This document shows, in pieces, positions 30,380 to 62,812 of a stretch of DNA of 64,000 nt (position 1 is the first letter of the stretch; every line of letters starts with the position of its first letter). The DNA is taken from NCBI RefSeq assembly GCF_026213295.1, contig NC_079432.1, forward strand, positions 11,082,150-11,146,149. The letters are read 5' to 3'. This DNA is from Gadus chalcogrammus. Its lineage: Eukaryota > Chordata > Actinopteri > Gadiformes > Gadidae. The position numbers and the translations under genes were made by a program. Below the pieces are notes generated by a model. The model saw only the letters and a list, made by a program, of their open reading frames with translations. It did not search any database and was not told where the DNA came from.

Positions 30380-30577
30380 GTCAGCCTTGGCTCCCTCCCA
30401 TCTGGGAGCGCAGAGAAGATCACCATGGTGATCAAGGAGACCCAGCGTCTCTTCTGCTCCTCCTTCCCCTGGGTCAGGGTGACAGAGGACAGACAGCAGG
30501 CCATCCGCCTTCTGCTGCCCATCACTCCTGACCAGATCTCCACTCTGGCTCCATGTTTGAATATGATCAATAAGTAA
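30380..30577 (+). pseudogene. Orphan exon-like coding block, product unknown
   Basis: A pyrimidine tract and CTCTCCAG precede 66 codons (65 sense plus TAA) beginning VSLGSLPSGSAEK and containing FCSSFPWVRVTEDRQQAIRL, ending APCLNMINK. Third codon positions are strongly G/C although the surrounding DNA is AT-rich, which is the signature of real coding sequence. An alternative end is the donor-like AATAA/GTAAAC at the stop. I find no partner exons on either side and do not recognise the protein. It may be a leftover exon of a lost gene, a captured fragment, or a terminal exon of a gene whose other parts I missed. Confidence 0.4.
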
Positions 30578-32038
30578 ACTAGTAATGTGCTTTGATCTGA
30601 AACCCCAGCTTGTAACCATACTTTGTTACAATTTATAATGATTTCTTTGATAAAGCTGTGTATATATATATATAAATATATATCTACAGGTTTGGCACAA
30701 AACAGCCGTTTATCTAAAAGGGGGCGGATTATATACGATGACTTAACATTGGAGCACCCTATGGGAGCGCCATTGAGGCATTTAATAAACAAGCAAGGGG
30801 GCTGCCGCTGTCCCAGGCATGGACATAAAGGTCCCAGGTTGTGTTGCTCTTAATTGGTTCTGGTCTATCCAATTGTGTCAAGAGGCCTTCTCGTCTGCGC
30901 CCCTTGCAAATCGTAAAAAATTAACTGAGAGGTTCCAGATTAATCCGCATTTGCGGATTGGTCTGGCGATGACAGGCTACAAATACAAGAGAATACTGCA
31001 TGAATCCCTTGAATTTAATAAATGTACACATAACACTGTCGGAGTGTGTGTGGATGATGGCTGGTTTAAGCAGGCAGTTGGCCGTCTGATTGGATTCTTG
31101 GGCTGGGTGAGGCTGCACACCTGTTGTACATTGATGAGTAATCAGTGTGTACAGGTTCACCCAACCCTCTCCACACACTCTCAGGAGAATCCCTCGATGG
31201 CAGTGGAGCACCCTTGCCATGTTCATGATCATCCTTTGCAACAAACCGGATTTAACACCGCCAGCCTGAGTCCTTTATTTTGCAGGAGCCTAGAAAAGTC
31301 ACATCGGTGGACTGTGGCAGCCACGTGGACGTGTAGTAATGGACTGTGCTACACATAATGTGCAGATAAAACAATACAAATTGAGTTAAGTGAGATAGGT
31401 CAGTTCATTTCACCAGTACATACAGTACATCCCATGTGAAATGAAGCCCATCCTCAGACTCCATGAGGATGGAGTCTGCTACAGCAGTGTCAGACGGCTG
31501 GCCAGTAGCAGCTCCTAGGCTCACTCTCCAGGTCGGTCCTCAGTATTACTACTGATTACTATCAGTAGTAGTTTAACAAATGGCCACAAGGCCCAGGTTC
31601 GTAAGTTGGATAAAACATCCCTGTGGGAAGTAATTAATTTCTCACTCCTCTCAAAAAAAGATTCCCTATTTCTTCTCCTTCTCTCCTTTCCCGCCTCAAC
31701 ATGTCAGCTTCAGAAGGTGCCAGCAAGTCTTTCTATGAAAGGATGATTTTATTTTTTTCTCACAAATGTTACTTATGAGCAAAGCATAAACTTAGCATTA
31801 AAAGTATGACATAATAATACGATAAAAAAGATAATAAATAAAATACAGTAAAAGTAAACACAAATAGGAATGAACATGTGACATTTTAAAATCACATATA
31901 CTTTGGTAAGGTTAAGGCCGGGGCGGATGAACGTGACAAAACGTTTATTTTTTAACCCCTATCTTGGCTACATATAGGATATTGTCAATTCGGACTGCAT
32001 TTAGAAGAAATTCTATTTTATTTGCCCTCAATCACTTA

Positions 32039-32067
32039 GCCAATCAGAGGCGGGGTAGGGCGGGCCA
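32039..32067 (+). promoter_or_regulatory. CCAAT box and GC boxes upstream of nt5c1b
   Basis: AGCCAATCAG (CCAAT at 32040-32044) is followed at once by GAGGCGGGGTAGGGCGGGCC, two Sp1-type GC boxes, about 115-140 bp before the start codon. This is the arrangement of a TATA-less vertebrate promoter. Function is inferred. Confidence 0.5.
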
Positions 32068-32181
32068 TGCGTACGCTATGCAGGAAAATAATCAGGCCTA
32101 AGAAAACACGCCCACAAAGACATTTCCGTTAAGTTTCTTCAAACTTTTGCAACTGTTGTTGTTACAGAGGTAATAACAAGA

Positions 32182-32310
32182 ATGTGCCAAATACGGCTAA
32201 ATCCTAAAGATCTAACGAAATGCGGACTGGGGATGGAGGAAGAGGATGAAACGGACTGGAAGGCCGCTAAAGCCTGCTTTGACAACCTAAAATCAAAAAC
32301 ACCGAGACCT
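32182..32310 (+). CDS. nt5c1b: nt5c1b exon 1
   Basis: 43 codons, phase 0 out, donor GTAAGT. Encodes [15 protein letters not shown] then [20 protein letters not shown]. The second Met is the alternative start. Confidence 0.82.
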
Positions 32311-35300
32311 GTAAGTATTTCAGTGAAAATGCAGTGAGAGAAATCAATACTGTTTACTTTTCATTTACATCGAAATCTGCCTCTCTTCAATGCCCACACA
32401 GCCCAAACCCAAACATGCTGTGACTATAGCCGTCTCCTCCCGCACATTATTCGACATGGTTTCTGAGAGAAAGCTATATGAGGAAGAGGGGATCGAAAAG
32501 TACGTGGCCCATCAGATAGAGCACGAGAGCGATCCCCTCGCACCGGGCGCTGCCTTCCCCTTCATCAAGGTAATCCTGCGTTGCGCTCATTCTGAACAAT
32601 AGAAAGCTATTCCTTCTCGCAGAATTAACGACTATGGTAGAATAAGTAAGGAATAATCACCGAGAGGCCGGGCAATAAACAGTTTGATATGCCCGGCTCG
32701 TGGACGGCTTACCGCCCGAGACGAAGTCGAGGGTGGTAACCTTCCGCGAGCCGGGCATATCAAACTGTTTATTGCCCTGCCTTGAGGTGATTATTCCGTT
32801 TATTCTACTTCGCGCCGGCCAACATAATAAATTCGTATTGCATTCGTATTGCATGCTTATTAAATGTATACTCTGTTTAAGTTCATCTCCCTCGAAAAGT
32901 AGTTCCCTTTAGAACTACGGTGAATAACGTTAGCTCAGCTGTAGGTAACTCGTTTCTATAGCAACCAGTGCCACACGAGGCTGGATCTGATCACTAGTTT
33001 AATAACGTAGCTGCTACATTCGTATTAAGTCAGCTTTAATGACGATCGATCAAACATGCACTCCTTGGTTTATTTTTACTATGGACCTCATCTTGGAAAT
33101 GTATGTGATAGAAAACGATGCAAGCGGCGTATTGATCTACTGTGCTCAGTCAGCAGCAAGTAGAACCGACAAATCAGCGGGCAATATGCCGGATTAATGC
33201 ACCCCTCCCAGCCAATCAGAATCGAGCATTCTTAAATGAAGTAGAATAAACGAAATTAACTTTATTTCGATTAAACAAAATGATGCTTGATTGTTTATGA
33301 CTGTTAATATAGTATGTTTCTGATTGCACGTATCATTTTCCTGAATGTCTGCATGTTTCATCTCAGGCGGTTATGAACGTGAACTCACGGTTGAGGAAGC
33401 TTTACCCCGACAGCGAAGAGCTCTTCGACGTTGTGCTGATGACCAACAACCACGCTCAAGTTGGAGTCCGCCTCATAAACAGCATTAATCACCATGGTAT
33501 AAAGTAATGGTATTATTGAACACATCTTACTAAGTAGTCGTAGGTAAAAGGAAATGGTGCAGAGTAAGTTCTAGTTATACCAAAGAATGTAATGCTTTAC
33601 TTGCTACACATTTATCATAATGTATTTATTCTATTGATTTCCAAACCACTATTAACGATACGAAGTGAGGTTGAATTGAATTGAAAATATTTTTATTTAA
33701 GTGAAGAAAAATAAAGAAATCAGCAATAAATCAAATAAAATGATTAAACAAGTGGACAGTTAGAATTAAGCAATAGTTACAAACAATGAAAACCACAATT
33801 GAAAACAAACTGTTTAACAGTTGCTTTACCTGTTCGAAAAGCATTATATTGCAATGCTTTCTCATTCAAATGTGTGGCGTATAATATTTGCATAGCCTAG
33901 TTCCGAAAGCATTGTTCAGAACATCTGTTTGTGTCAGGATTGCACATCGAGAGGTTCTGCATGACTGGAGGCCAGAGTCCCATTGGTTACCTGAAGGCCT
34001 ACATGACAAATATCTACCTCTCCAAGGACGCTGAGAAAGTCACGGAAGCCATTCAAGAGGGTAGGTGACACTGGGTGTGCACATGGTTGAACCTGTCTGC
34101 GCAGGACACTGCGAACAAACAAGCAAATGAGCCCTGCGACGTGACAAACCTTGTGATTGCACATGCTGAAACCAACGGCAGATTGCAAAACAGTAAGGGA
34201 GCCAAAGCACCAACATACGTCTGGCGTGCGGCGGAGTCTTGCCGATAAAGCGGACGATGATGATAATAATTACACTAATTCATTCGATTTATATAGCTAT
34301 TATCAATGCGTGCAAACGGTGGGTGTGGGGTCCTCTCCCGTTCGCCGTGTGCAGCGGCCATCAGGGTGAGGCAGGGCATCCCCCTATGCTCAGGAACGCC
34401 CCGCACAGTGAAGAGGGGTGGCACGTTGAGCATTGAGAGCCCTCTCCTCGCCCTTCTCCCAGGCATCGCCGCCGCCACGATGTTCACCCAGGCGTCCCAG
34501 AACGAGCTCAGCGACACCCAGCTGAGGGTGGCCTTCGACGGCGACGCGGTCCTGTTCTCGGACGAGTCGGAGGTCATCGTGAAACAGGGCGGTTTGGACG
34601 TCTTCTTCGAGCATGAGAAGAAGTATGAGAACAAGCCTCTCGCACAGGTATTTCAAACACTTTTTTCATACAACAAGATACTTTCTTGGATGTATTGTGA
34701 AAGGAAATGTGAATCTGTCAGTGTCTTGATTAGTATCATGTGGTTTTATGTTTGAACAGAAATTTTATCCAAATCATTTCGATAGTTGTTTTTGTAATTG
34801 GTCCATCATAGGATGACAAATTACTGACTTGTTTTAGATGTGTGCTTATAACTGCAACTTCAAATGCCAGGAGGCACTGCACAAAGCTCTTCCTTTGTGG
34901 AATAATAAACCATGTTTCTTCATGTTGCACATGATGAAACAAACTCTGTAGTGAAAGATATTCTTTTAAGAAGGATTCTTGGATTACTAAAATGAGTAAT
35001 TGTATTTGTTTTCCCTTCTATCTCTCCCTGTCTCTCCCTCTCTGTCTCTCTATCTGTCTGTCTATATGTTTGCAGTGTTTAACTTGTTTGTCTTCCAGGG
35101 GCCACTGAAGTGTTTCCTGGAGGCCCTTGGCAAGCTGCAGAGAAAGTTCTACGCCAAGAACGAGCGTCTGAACTGTCCCATCCGCACATACCTGGTGACG
35201 GCCCGCAGTGCCGCCAGCTCTGGGGCCCGCGTGCTGAAGACCCTGAGGTCCTGGGGGCTGGAGATCGACGAGGCTCTCTTCCTGGCCGGGGCCCCCAAAG

Positions 35301-35461
35301 GGCCCCAGCTGCAGAAGATCAAGCCACATATCTACTTCGACGACCAGATGTTCCACATCGAGGGGGCCAAGGAGATGGGCACCATCTCGGCCCACGTGCC
35401 CTACGGGATCGGACAGAAGTACAACAAGGGCAAGCTCATTGAGTTGCCCGCTAAAGAGTAG
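32182..35461 (+). CDS. nt5c1b: Cytosolic 5'-nucleotidase 1 (NT5C1B-like), 6 exons, 365 aa
   Basis: NT5C1 enzymes hydrolyse AMP (and some dNMPs) to nucleoside and phosphate in the cytosol, producing adenosine (family knowledge). Exons: 32182-32310, 32402-32569, 33367-33496, 33938-34060, 34463-34647 and 35099-35461. All junctions are GT-AG with continuous frame to TAG. Visible signatures are the nucleophile motif [13 protein letters not shown] (DGD at 209-211), [15 protein letters not shown] (TAR at 279-281) and [10 protein letters not shown] (DD at 326-327), the HAD-fold motifs of this family. [20 protein letters not shown] is also family-typical. [18 protein letters not shown] and [10 protein letters not shown] favour NT5C1B over NT5C1A, but the long N-terminal extension of human NT5C1B is absent. 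The first ATG (32182) is used here. The ATG at 32233 (MEEEDETDW) is an alternative that fits the conserved core. Confidence 0.93.
32402..32569 (+). CDS. nt5c1b: nt5c1b exon 2
   Basis: 56 codons, phase 0 both sides, acceptor CCCACACAG and donor GTAATC. Encodes [20 protein letters not shown] to AFPFIK. Confidence 0.95.
32570..33366. other. nt5c1b intron 2
   Basis: Carries a foldback element (32638-32806) and a further copy of its 15-nt outer end at 33238-33252. Otherwise unremarkable. Confidence 0.8.
32638..32806. mobile_element. Foldback (palindromic) MITE-like element
   Basis: Two 50-nt arms, 32651-32700 and 32747-32796, are inverted copies with only a few mismatches. They share GGGCAATAAACAGTTTGATA and flanking CCCGGCTCG. 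The similarity continues outward as TAGAATAA-type ends to 32638 and 32806. The 46-nt loop is itself partly self-complementary (GGCTTACCGCC against GGTGGTAACC). It has no coding capacity. The arms could form a long hairpin in RNA or DNA. No clear target-site duplication was seen, so the transposon superfamily is unassigned. Confidence 0.8.
33367..33496 (+). CDS. nt5c1b: nt5c1b exon 3
   Basis: 130 nt, phase 0 to 1, acceptor TCTCAG and donor GTATAA. Encodes [20 protein letters not shown] and [20 protein letters not shown]. Confidence 0.95.
33497..33937. other. nt5c1b intron 3
   Basis: AT-rich, 441 bp. A GAATTGAATTGAAAAT...ATAAAG-type stretch (about 33670-33720) may be the tail of an old retroelement, but I cannot show it. 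Confidence 0.6.
33938..34060 (+). CDS. nt5c1b: nt5c1b exon 4
   Basis: 123 nt, phase 1 to 1, acceptor TGTCAG and donor GTAGGT. Encodes [20 protein letters not shown] and [10 protein letters not shown]. Confidence 0.95.
34061..34462. other. nt5c1b intron 4
   Basis: 402 bp. Apart from the splice sites I see nothing supported. Open frames reading through into exon 5 are chance. Confidence 0.7.
34463..34647 (+). CDS. nt5c1b: nt5c1b exon 5 (catalytic motif I)
   Basis: 185 nt, phase 1 to 0, acceptor CTCCCAG and donor GTATTT. Encodes GIAAATMF and the nucleophile loop [13 protein letters not shown]. Confidence 0.96.
34648..35098. other. nt5c1b intron 5
   Basis: 451 bp. A CT-rich stretch (35020-35065) precedes the acceptor TCTTCCAG. 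Nothing else seen. Confidence 0.75.
35099..35461 (+). CDS. nt5c1b: nt5c1b final exon
   Basis: 121 codons including TAG. Encodes [20 protein letters not shown], the [11 protein letters not shown] motif, [10 protein letters not shown] and [11 protein letters not shown], ending KLIELPAKE. Confidence 0.97.
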   Translation, partial: GPLKCFLEALGKLQRKFYAKNERLNCPIRTYLVTARSAASSGARVLKTLRSWGLEIDEALFLAGAPKGPQLQKIKPHIYFDDQMFHIEGAKEMGTISAHVPYGIGQKYNKGKLIELPAKE

Positions 35462-35540
35462 GGGTGTGAGGGCAAGGGGGCGGGCTCACTGCACGTTCTT
35501 AGCACTGCCACGGCTTTCTTTCTTACATTTTGTCTTTTCA

Positions 35541-35546
35541 ATTAAA
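35541..35546 (+). terminator. Candidate polyadenylation signal of nt5c1b
   Basis: ATTAAA 80 nt past the stop within TTTTCAATTAAATG. AATAAA at 36474-36479 is a later alternative. Confidence 0.45.
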
Positions 35547-35727
35547 TGTACGACATTCATTATTTTACATTTAACAGTCTGATACTGTTCCAGTCCGGGA
35601 CAGTATACACGCACACGCCTCGCAGACAACACAAATGTAACACAATTCTTTAACGCACAGAACTAACTAAATCGAGCTGTATGTTATTTTCTTTATTGCT
35701 TGTTTACATACATTTTGTTGCAGGGTT

Positions 35728-35865
<138 letters not shown>

Positions 35866-38343
35866 TGCTCTATTTTTCAAAGGGAACTTTTATCACGGGT
35901 AGAACATTTATTTACGTTAAGGAGCAATGCTGCATTTGGCATGTTACTGTTATGATGCAAAAATAATGCACACATATTTTCTATACATCATATTAACATT
36001 TACTGTACTCGTAGAGTGTTCTGTATTCCTATTTTAACTGTTTTGTTCTCAATACAAGTATGTTTTAATAGTCAGTCATTGCGAATAGTAATATATTAGG
36101 GTGACCAGATTTGAGTTTGTGAAAAAGAGGACACTTCGTCGCGGGGGGAAGGGTGGGCGAAAAACATGGGTATTTTTCTTTAGTTCGTCCGTGAACTTCA
36201 CATTTTACGTTTAGGCATGGCTGCAGCCAGTGGCGATCCTAGGTCCAATTGCAAGCCAATGAAGCCATTACCAGCTATCATTCCATTTTTCAAGTTACAC
36301 ACTAAGATTGCAATTGGAAGGCACTTCTGTGCGTGTTTTCTGCCCTTAGGCAGATTATGTATGCCTGAAACACTGATATCAGTAGTTCTACCAGTTCTTA
36401 CCTTACCTATTTTGTATATGATCATGGCAATTTGTTTTACCTTTTAAATCTTTAACCTTTTAAAATAAATGTTGCACTTTTTAAACTTTCAAAAGTTTTC
36501 GCTGTGCATCACGTTTACGGCCAATAAAGGTTTGGAGAAAACTTGATTGACTGCAGTTCTTCATTCCTCCCTCCTATCCTCCTATCCTTCATCCACTCTA
36601 TGCTTCACTTAGCTTTTCAGTCCAGGAGATGGCGCCACGAAACAAACAGCCATAGGTCTATTTATTATGGCGACCTAAACGAGTTTTGCTCAAAATAGCT
36701 TCTCCGCGTAAGAAGTCTGCAGTAACGTTTACAATTTTGACAGACCATGTCCTTTCTCTTAACTTCCAGTGGGATGATTGGGGTTGGTGCTGTTGTTTTC
36801 TGTGTTCTGTGGTGCATGTGCACATGCTGAAACTAGTCGCAGGAGGGCACTTGTGAATTAGACACGCGAGGCGGCAGCGTTCAGTCAGGCAGCCGAGTGT
36901 CAGCGTTCATCCTGTGAGCTCGGGCCGACTGACTGTTGCCATGGCTACTCAGTGCTGCTGACACCTCAAGAAGTGTGTAGGTTTGTTTCTAATATCATTA
37001 ATAACGGTGGATTAGGTGCACAGGTAGTGGCATGCTGCTCATCACAGAGTTACTATAAATACACATGGGTAACTGTTGTCCGTGAGAAACGATGCCAGGG
37101 TAGGAACCCATCTACGCTTGCGTATTCATCTTTTTGACAAGCAAATCCTCTATATCTCTTGACATAAACATGTAGATGGATGTTATTTATTTGGACTAAC
37201 ATTGTTTTTATTCTTGCACTGACCTCCCTAATATGCAGTAGCCGTATTTTTATATGAAATAAGCATTCTTTATCATTTAGGTTGTAATTAAATTGCAATG
37301 TACAGAATGTAAAATGTTAATTCCATAAATATAACATGAAGGCATGCATACATCTTTGGAGCATATTTCCTCTGACTGACATGAGATAGGCTACATCTTA
37401 ATATATGCATTATTTTGTCGCTGGAAGACACATTGGTATGAATTATTTATGTTGTGTACATGCTCTGGAAGCCTTGTCAAAATAAATAACTTCAACTATG
37501 TGAATGTCTGTGTGGCATTATATATTCAATGTAGTTGAAGTAGTTAAAATGTTACACAGTGAGTCTTAAACCTCAAAGTTTTACGTTAAATTTGTCATAA
37601 CATGTAAATATTATACATTTTGTCTAAATCATGGTTAAGTGGGCCTATACTGCCTGGCACTGGGTTTCTGTGAGTAACCTATATGGTGTCGGTAAGCTGT
37701 TTATCTGCAGTCTTCCATGATTAATTGGTCTGAACTTTTTCCTTATGTAGGGTACACAGCCTCAGGAAGGAGATGTCGTTGACATACACGGTATATAGGC
37801 TAATCCTTCCTGTGTATGTGCGTTTGCTTGTGCGCGTGCGCCAAGGAATTCCCTGGAGACCCAACTCTGCCTGATTGGAATCGTAAAGTCTTCACTTTAC
37901 CCGGGTCCTAATTTGACATAGTGATTCCGGGTAAGAAGGCCATCTGGTCTGTAACTATTGATTATGAACGAGATGTATTAAAGTCTGCCAGGGTGGTACA
38001 CAAACACACACACACACACCCACACCCACACCCACACCCACACCCACACCCACACACACACACACACACACAAACACACACAATCTGCCCACAGTAATTG
38101 ATGGCCGCAGTAGAGATCACAAACCCGTGCAGATGATGTGCATATTACTGCAATTTGCCGGCGTTCTCCAAGCAGACCCAAACACAACATTATGCACAGG
38201 AAGCACAGGCTGGTGCCATCTCGGATGGAACAGCGTCCATGTCTTCACTCAGTGATACAACTTGACAGGACATCCTAAACATCCTGAGAGGAGTGAAAAA
38301 TTGCTTCTCGTAAAGATTTTTGATTGATCTCCACAATGTGTGG

Positions 38344-38346
<3 letters not shown>

Positions 38347-38440
<94 letters not shown>
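38347..38440. repeat. (TG)n microsatellite
   Basis: About 47 uninterrupted TG repeats, followed by a G-rich stretch (38441-38459). Confidence 0.95.
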
Positions 38441-41163
38441 GGGGGGCGGGGGTGGGGGTGATGTTCGAAGGGGGTTAAATCCCCCAGCACTTAGTCACCG
38501 TCACTTAATCTTCCTAACATAATATTTTGTGGGTGTGCTGGGGCGGGAGAGAAATATAGTGTTTTCGTCCTGGTTAAGTCCGACGTTAGCGTCTTTTTTC
38601 ATCCTCGGAAAGCAATAGATAAATTACGAGGGACTTGGCTAACCGTCATTTGTTTTGCAGGGGGCCTTTGGAGCGGTATTGAACCAATCACGTTGTTCAA
38701 TGGCTCACATCGCATCGGATCACCTGAAAGTAGTTTTTTTTTGTCCACAGGAATCATAGAAAGAGAGGGGGCTGGTCAGCTCCGACCTTCTGTCCACTAG
38801 GGGCCTCAACACAGTCAGCCACGGACCCAGGGCAGAGAAGAAACCTAGCACTCAAACACTGAACAAACCCGGCCAATTACCCACACCTCTTCGCTGGGCT
38901 GCAGAAATCCATTCAGCACCATTACCTCCGGATGGTCTCAGCACGGCCAGCGCTTTCTCCCGTCCATCTCTTCTTCTCCAGAGATGAAGATAGAGATTAT
39001 TAAAGACATTCATCATGACTGGAGAAGGAGAAGGAGAAAGAGGTGGGAATATCTGAAAATGGCAATGCCCAAGAAAGTTATTGATACGAAATATGCAGGG
39101 GGTCATAACAAGAAATGGGGTGAATGTGTTACTTAAGAGGGAAAGTCATGGCGGGTGGGGTGTGGGGGTTGGGGGTATATTGGAGCTGTAAGGTAACGTC
39201 CACATCTGGTGGTGTCCTGAAGGGGTTTAGCAGGTGCACGCGCAGCAGCGCCGGTCTACCGTATCGACACCTTACATCGTCTAATGACAACCCAGGAGAC
39301 CAGAGCAGTCTGGTTCGTGATTGCGTCGGCCGCCGTTGCTCATGGTTCTAGCCTCATTTCCCACGAAAAAATAGGTTTTACAAGCTCAACTGTGAGCCTG
39401 ACAGGAAGTAGGATCTCCCTCAGGATGGATTAGTGTACATTCCGGCATCATACAGCTCATATCACCCAAACCCACTGTAACCCAATATTACAGACAGGGC
39501 GGATTTTGTTGTCTCCCATGTGAAGTCAAATCTACTGTATACGAAAAAAGGGCCTACACTACTAATAACAGTCATCGCTTACAAAGGATCCTGTTTGCAA
39601 GCCACACTAACCACTTGTGAACTCCCCCCCCCCCCCTCTGCCCTGCAAAGAGTGACAGTGGGGCTGTCAATAGCGTTGTGTAAAGTTGTTGAATATCAAT
39701 GGATATTACAGTGATGCCCTTATAACCGTACTCTTTATGATGAGAGCTCTGCTGGTATTGTAGGAAGCAAAAATAAGGGGAGATTAGAATTGCCTGTGAT
39801 TATACTGTGGCATCGCCATATGTGACAATTGTGGTTTTTAATTGTTATCAAAAAATAATAATCCCACCGAAGGGAATCATAGCCCCCTTTCAAAAGCGTC
39901 CTTTATAATAATATAGCAGCTAGAGATGATGTCAAGATAGTGCATTCAGATTGTTATAAGAGACATTGTTTAAATTTAGCCTTGCTCTATGTTTAGACTT
40001 CAAACTGTCAGGAACTGGGTCGTTGCATCATGGTTTTGCAAACACACTGAGCATCCTATAATAATGCATTTTTTATGGAACTCACTAGTGTCTGTGTACT
40101 TTGCACATATTGCCTAGCAACCCTGGCGATGTCCCTTCTACAATGGAATGCGTCCATGATAACTTGTTTCTAATGGAAAGCACAAATCAGAAACTCTAGT
40201 TTATAGTAACCTGTGGATTCTACTGGCACTGTACGGCATAGTAAACATCCTTCTGAGTGTTCTGCAGCCAGAAAGCAATTAAAATAATGTATCATCCACC
40301 TCCCTTCTTTAATTTTCATCCATTTCAGTATGTAATGGTATCGGTTACTGCAGTAAGTGCACCTGCAATTGCAGACGCCAGTAGTTGCGATCAGATCCCT
40401 GTAATCTCATTACATGTAATCCGTTACTTAGCAACCCTGTCCATTAGTCTGTGTGTGTGTCTCTGTTCTGCAACACATCCCATTATTTCCTCTCCTGTCA
40501 GCTGCTATCTAGGATCAATTCTCTGCTCGAGTCAGTGACCTGGAAAGAGCTCAAAAAGATCATTGCTCAACTATCAATAGATTGTCTAATTGAGAACAGC
40601 ACCCTTGGTGTGAGTCCTAACCCGACCACCAAAGGTACTCGCACTCAGAATATATTAATGAGTTCTCTGTGGCTCTCATTAGACTCCAACTTGAAACTTC
40701 TGCAAAATTTTCAGTCTGAGAACCTCAGGCGTGTGTGGTCTTATTCAGCTCTGGAATACACGCAGTCTTGGCATTTTTTTCACAGGGAGACACAGTGTGG
40801 TAGGTCGTAGGCGGCCATTCAGTCCTCTGTGACAATTTGGTCAGATGCACCAAACAAAGGACCTTAGCACAAGCAGCCCTTGAATAAAATATTTTGTCGT
40901 GTTGTGTCGTTGTGCGGCTTGGCATGTGGGGTGTTGGCGGGGGTGTGAGCGAGGGCATCCTGGCAATGGAGGGTGCCTTGTGTTTGGCCTAGATGGGAAT
41001 GTACTAGACAGTGTCTGGGCCCTCCCGACCTAATGGGATGGAATTGGGGTGGAACCCTGTGTAATTGGTGCAACCCACCGGAGCGTGGATCAATTGATGC
41101 GTGTGTTGCATTGACAATTAAAGTGAGTTGCGCCAGAGAGAGGGATGCTTCACACTCACACCC

Positions 41164-62812
<21,649 letters not shown>

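Larger units (their letters stand above)
29490..32181. other. Interval between syt14 and nt5c1b
   Basis: The head-to-head interval of two divergent genes. It holds an interrupted (GT)n (29597-29719), telomere-like CCCTAACCCTAA (about 29947-29968), an orphan exon-like block (30380-30577) and a (TA)n (30660-30684). The nt5c1b promoter boxes are near 32040. A 179-codon frame at 30819-31358 shows neither family resemblance nor codon bias. Confidence 0.6.

Noticed and set aside
30819..31358. 179-codon frame between syt14 and nt5c1b
   Set aside because: No codon bias, no family resemblance and mixed composition. Probably non-coding, perhaps old repeat sequence.
41128..41163. N-terminal extension of the long begain exon from TTG at 41128
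   Set aside because: Not an ATG. The first ATG is 41164 and an in-frame TAA lies at 41119.
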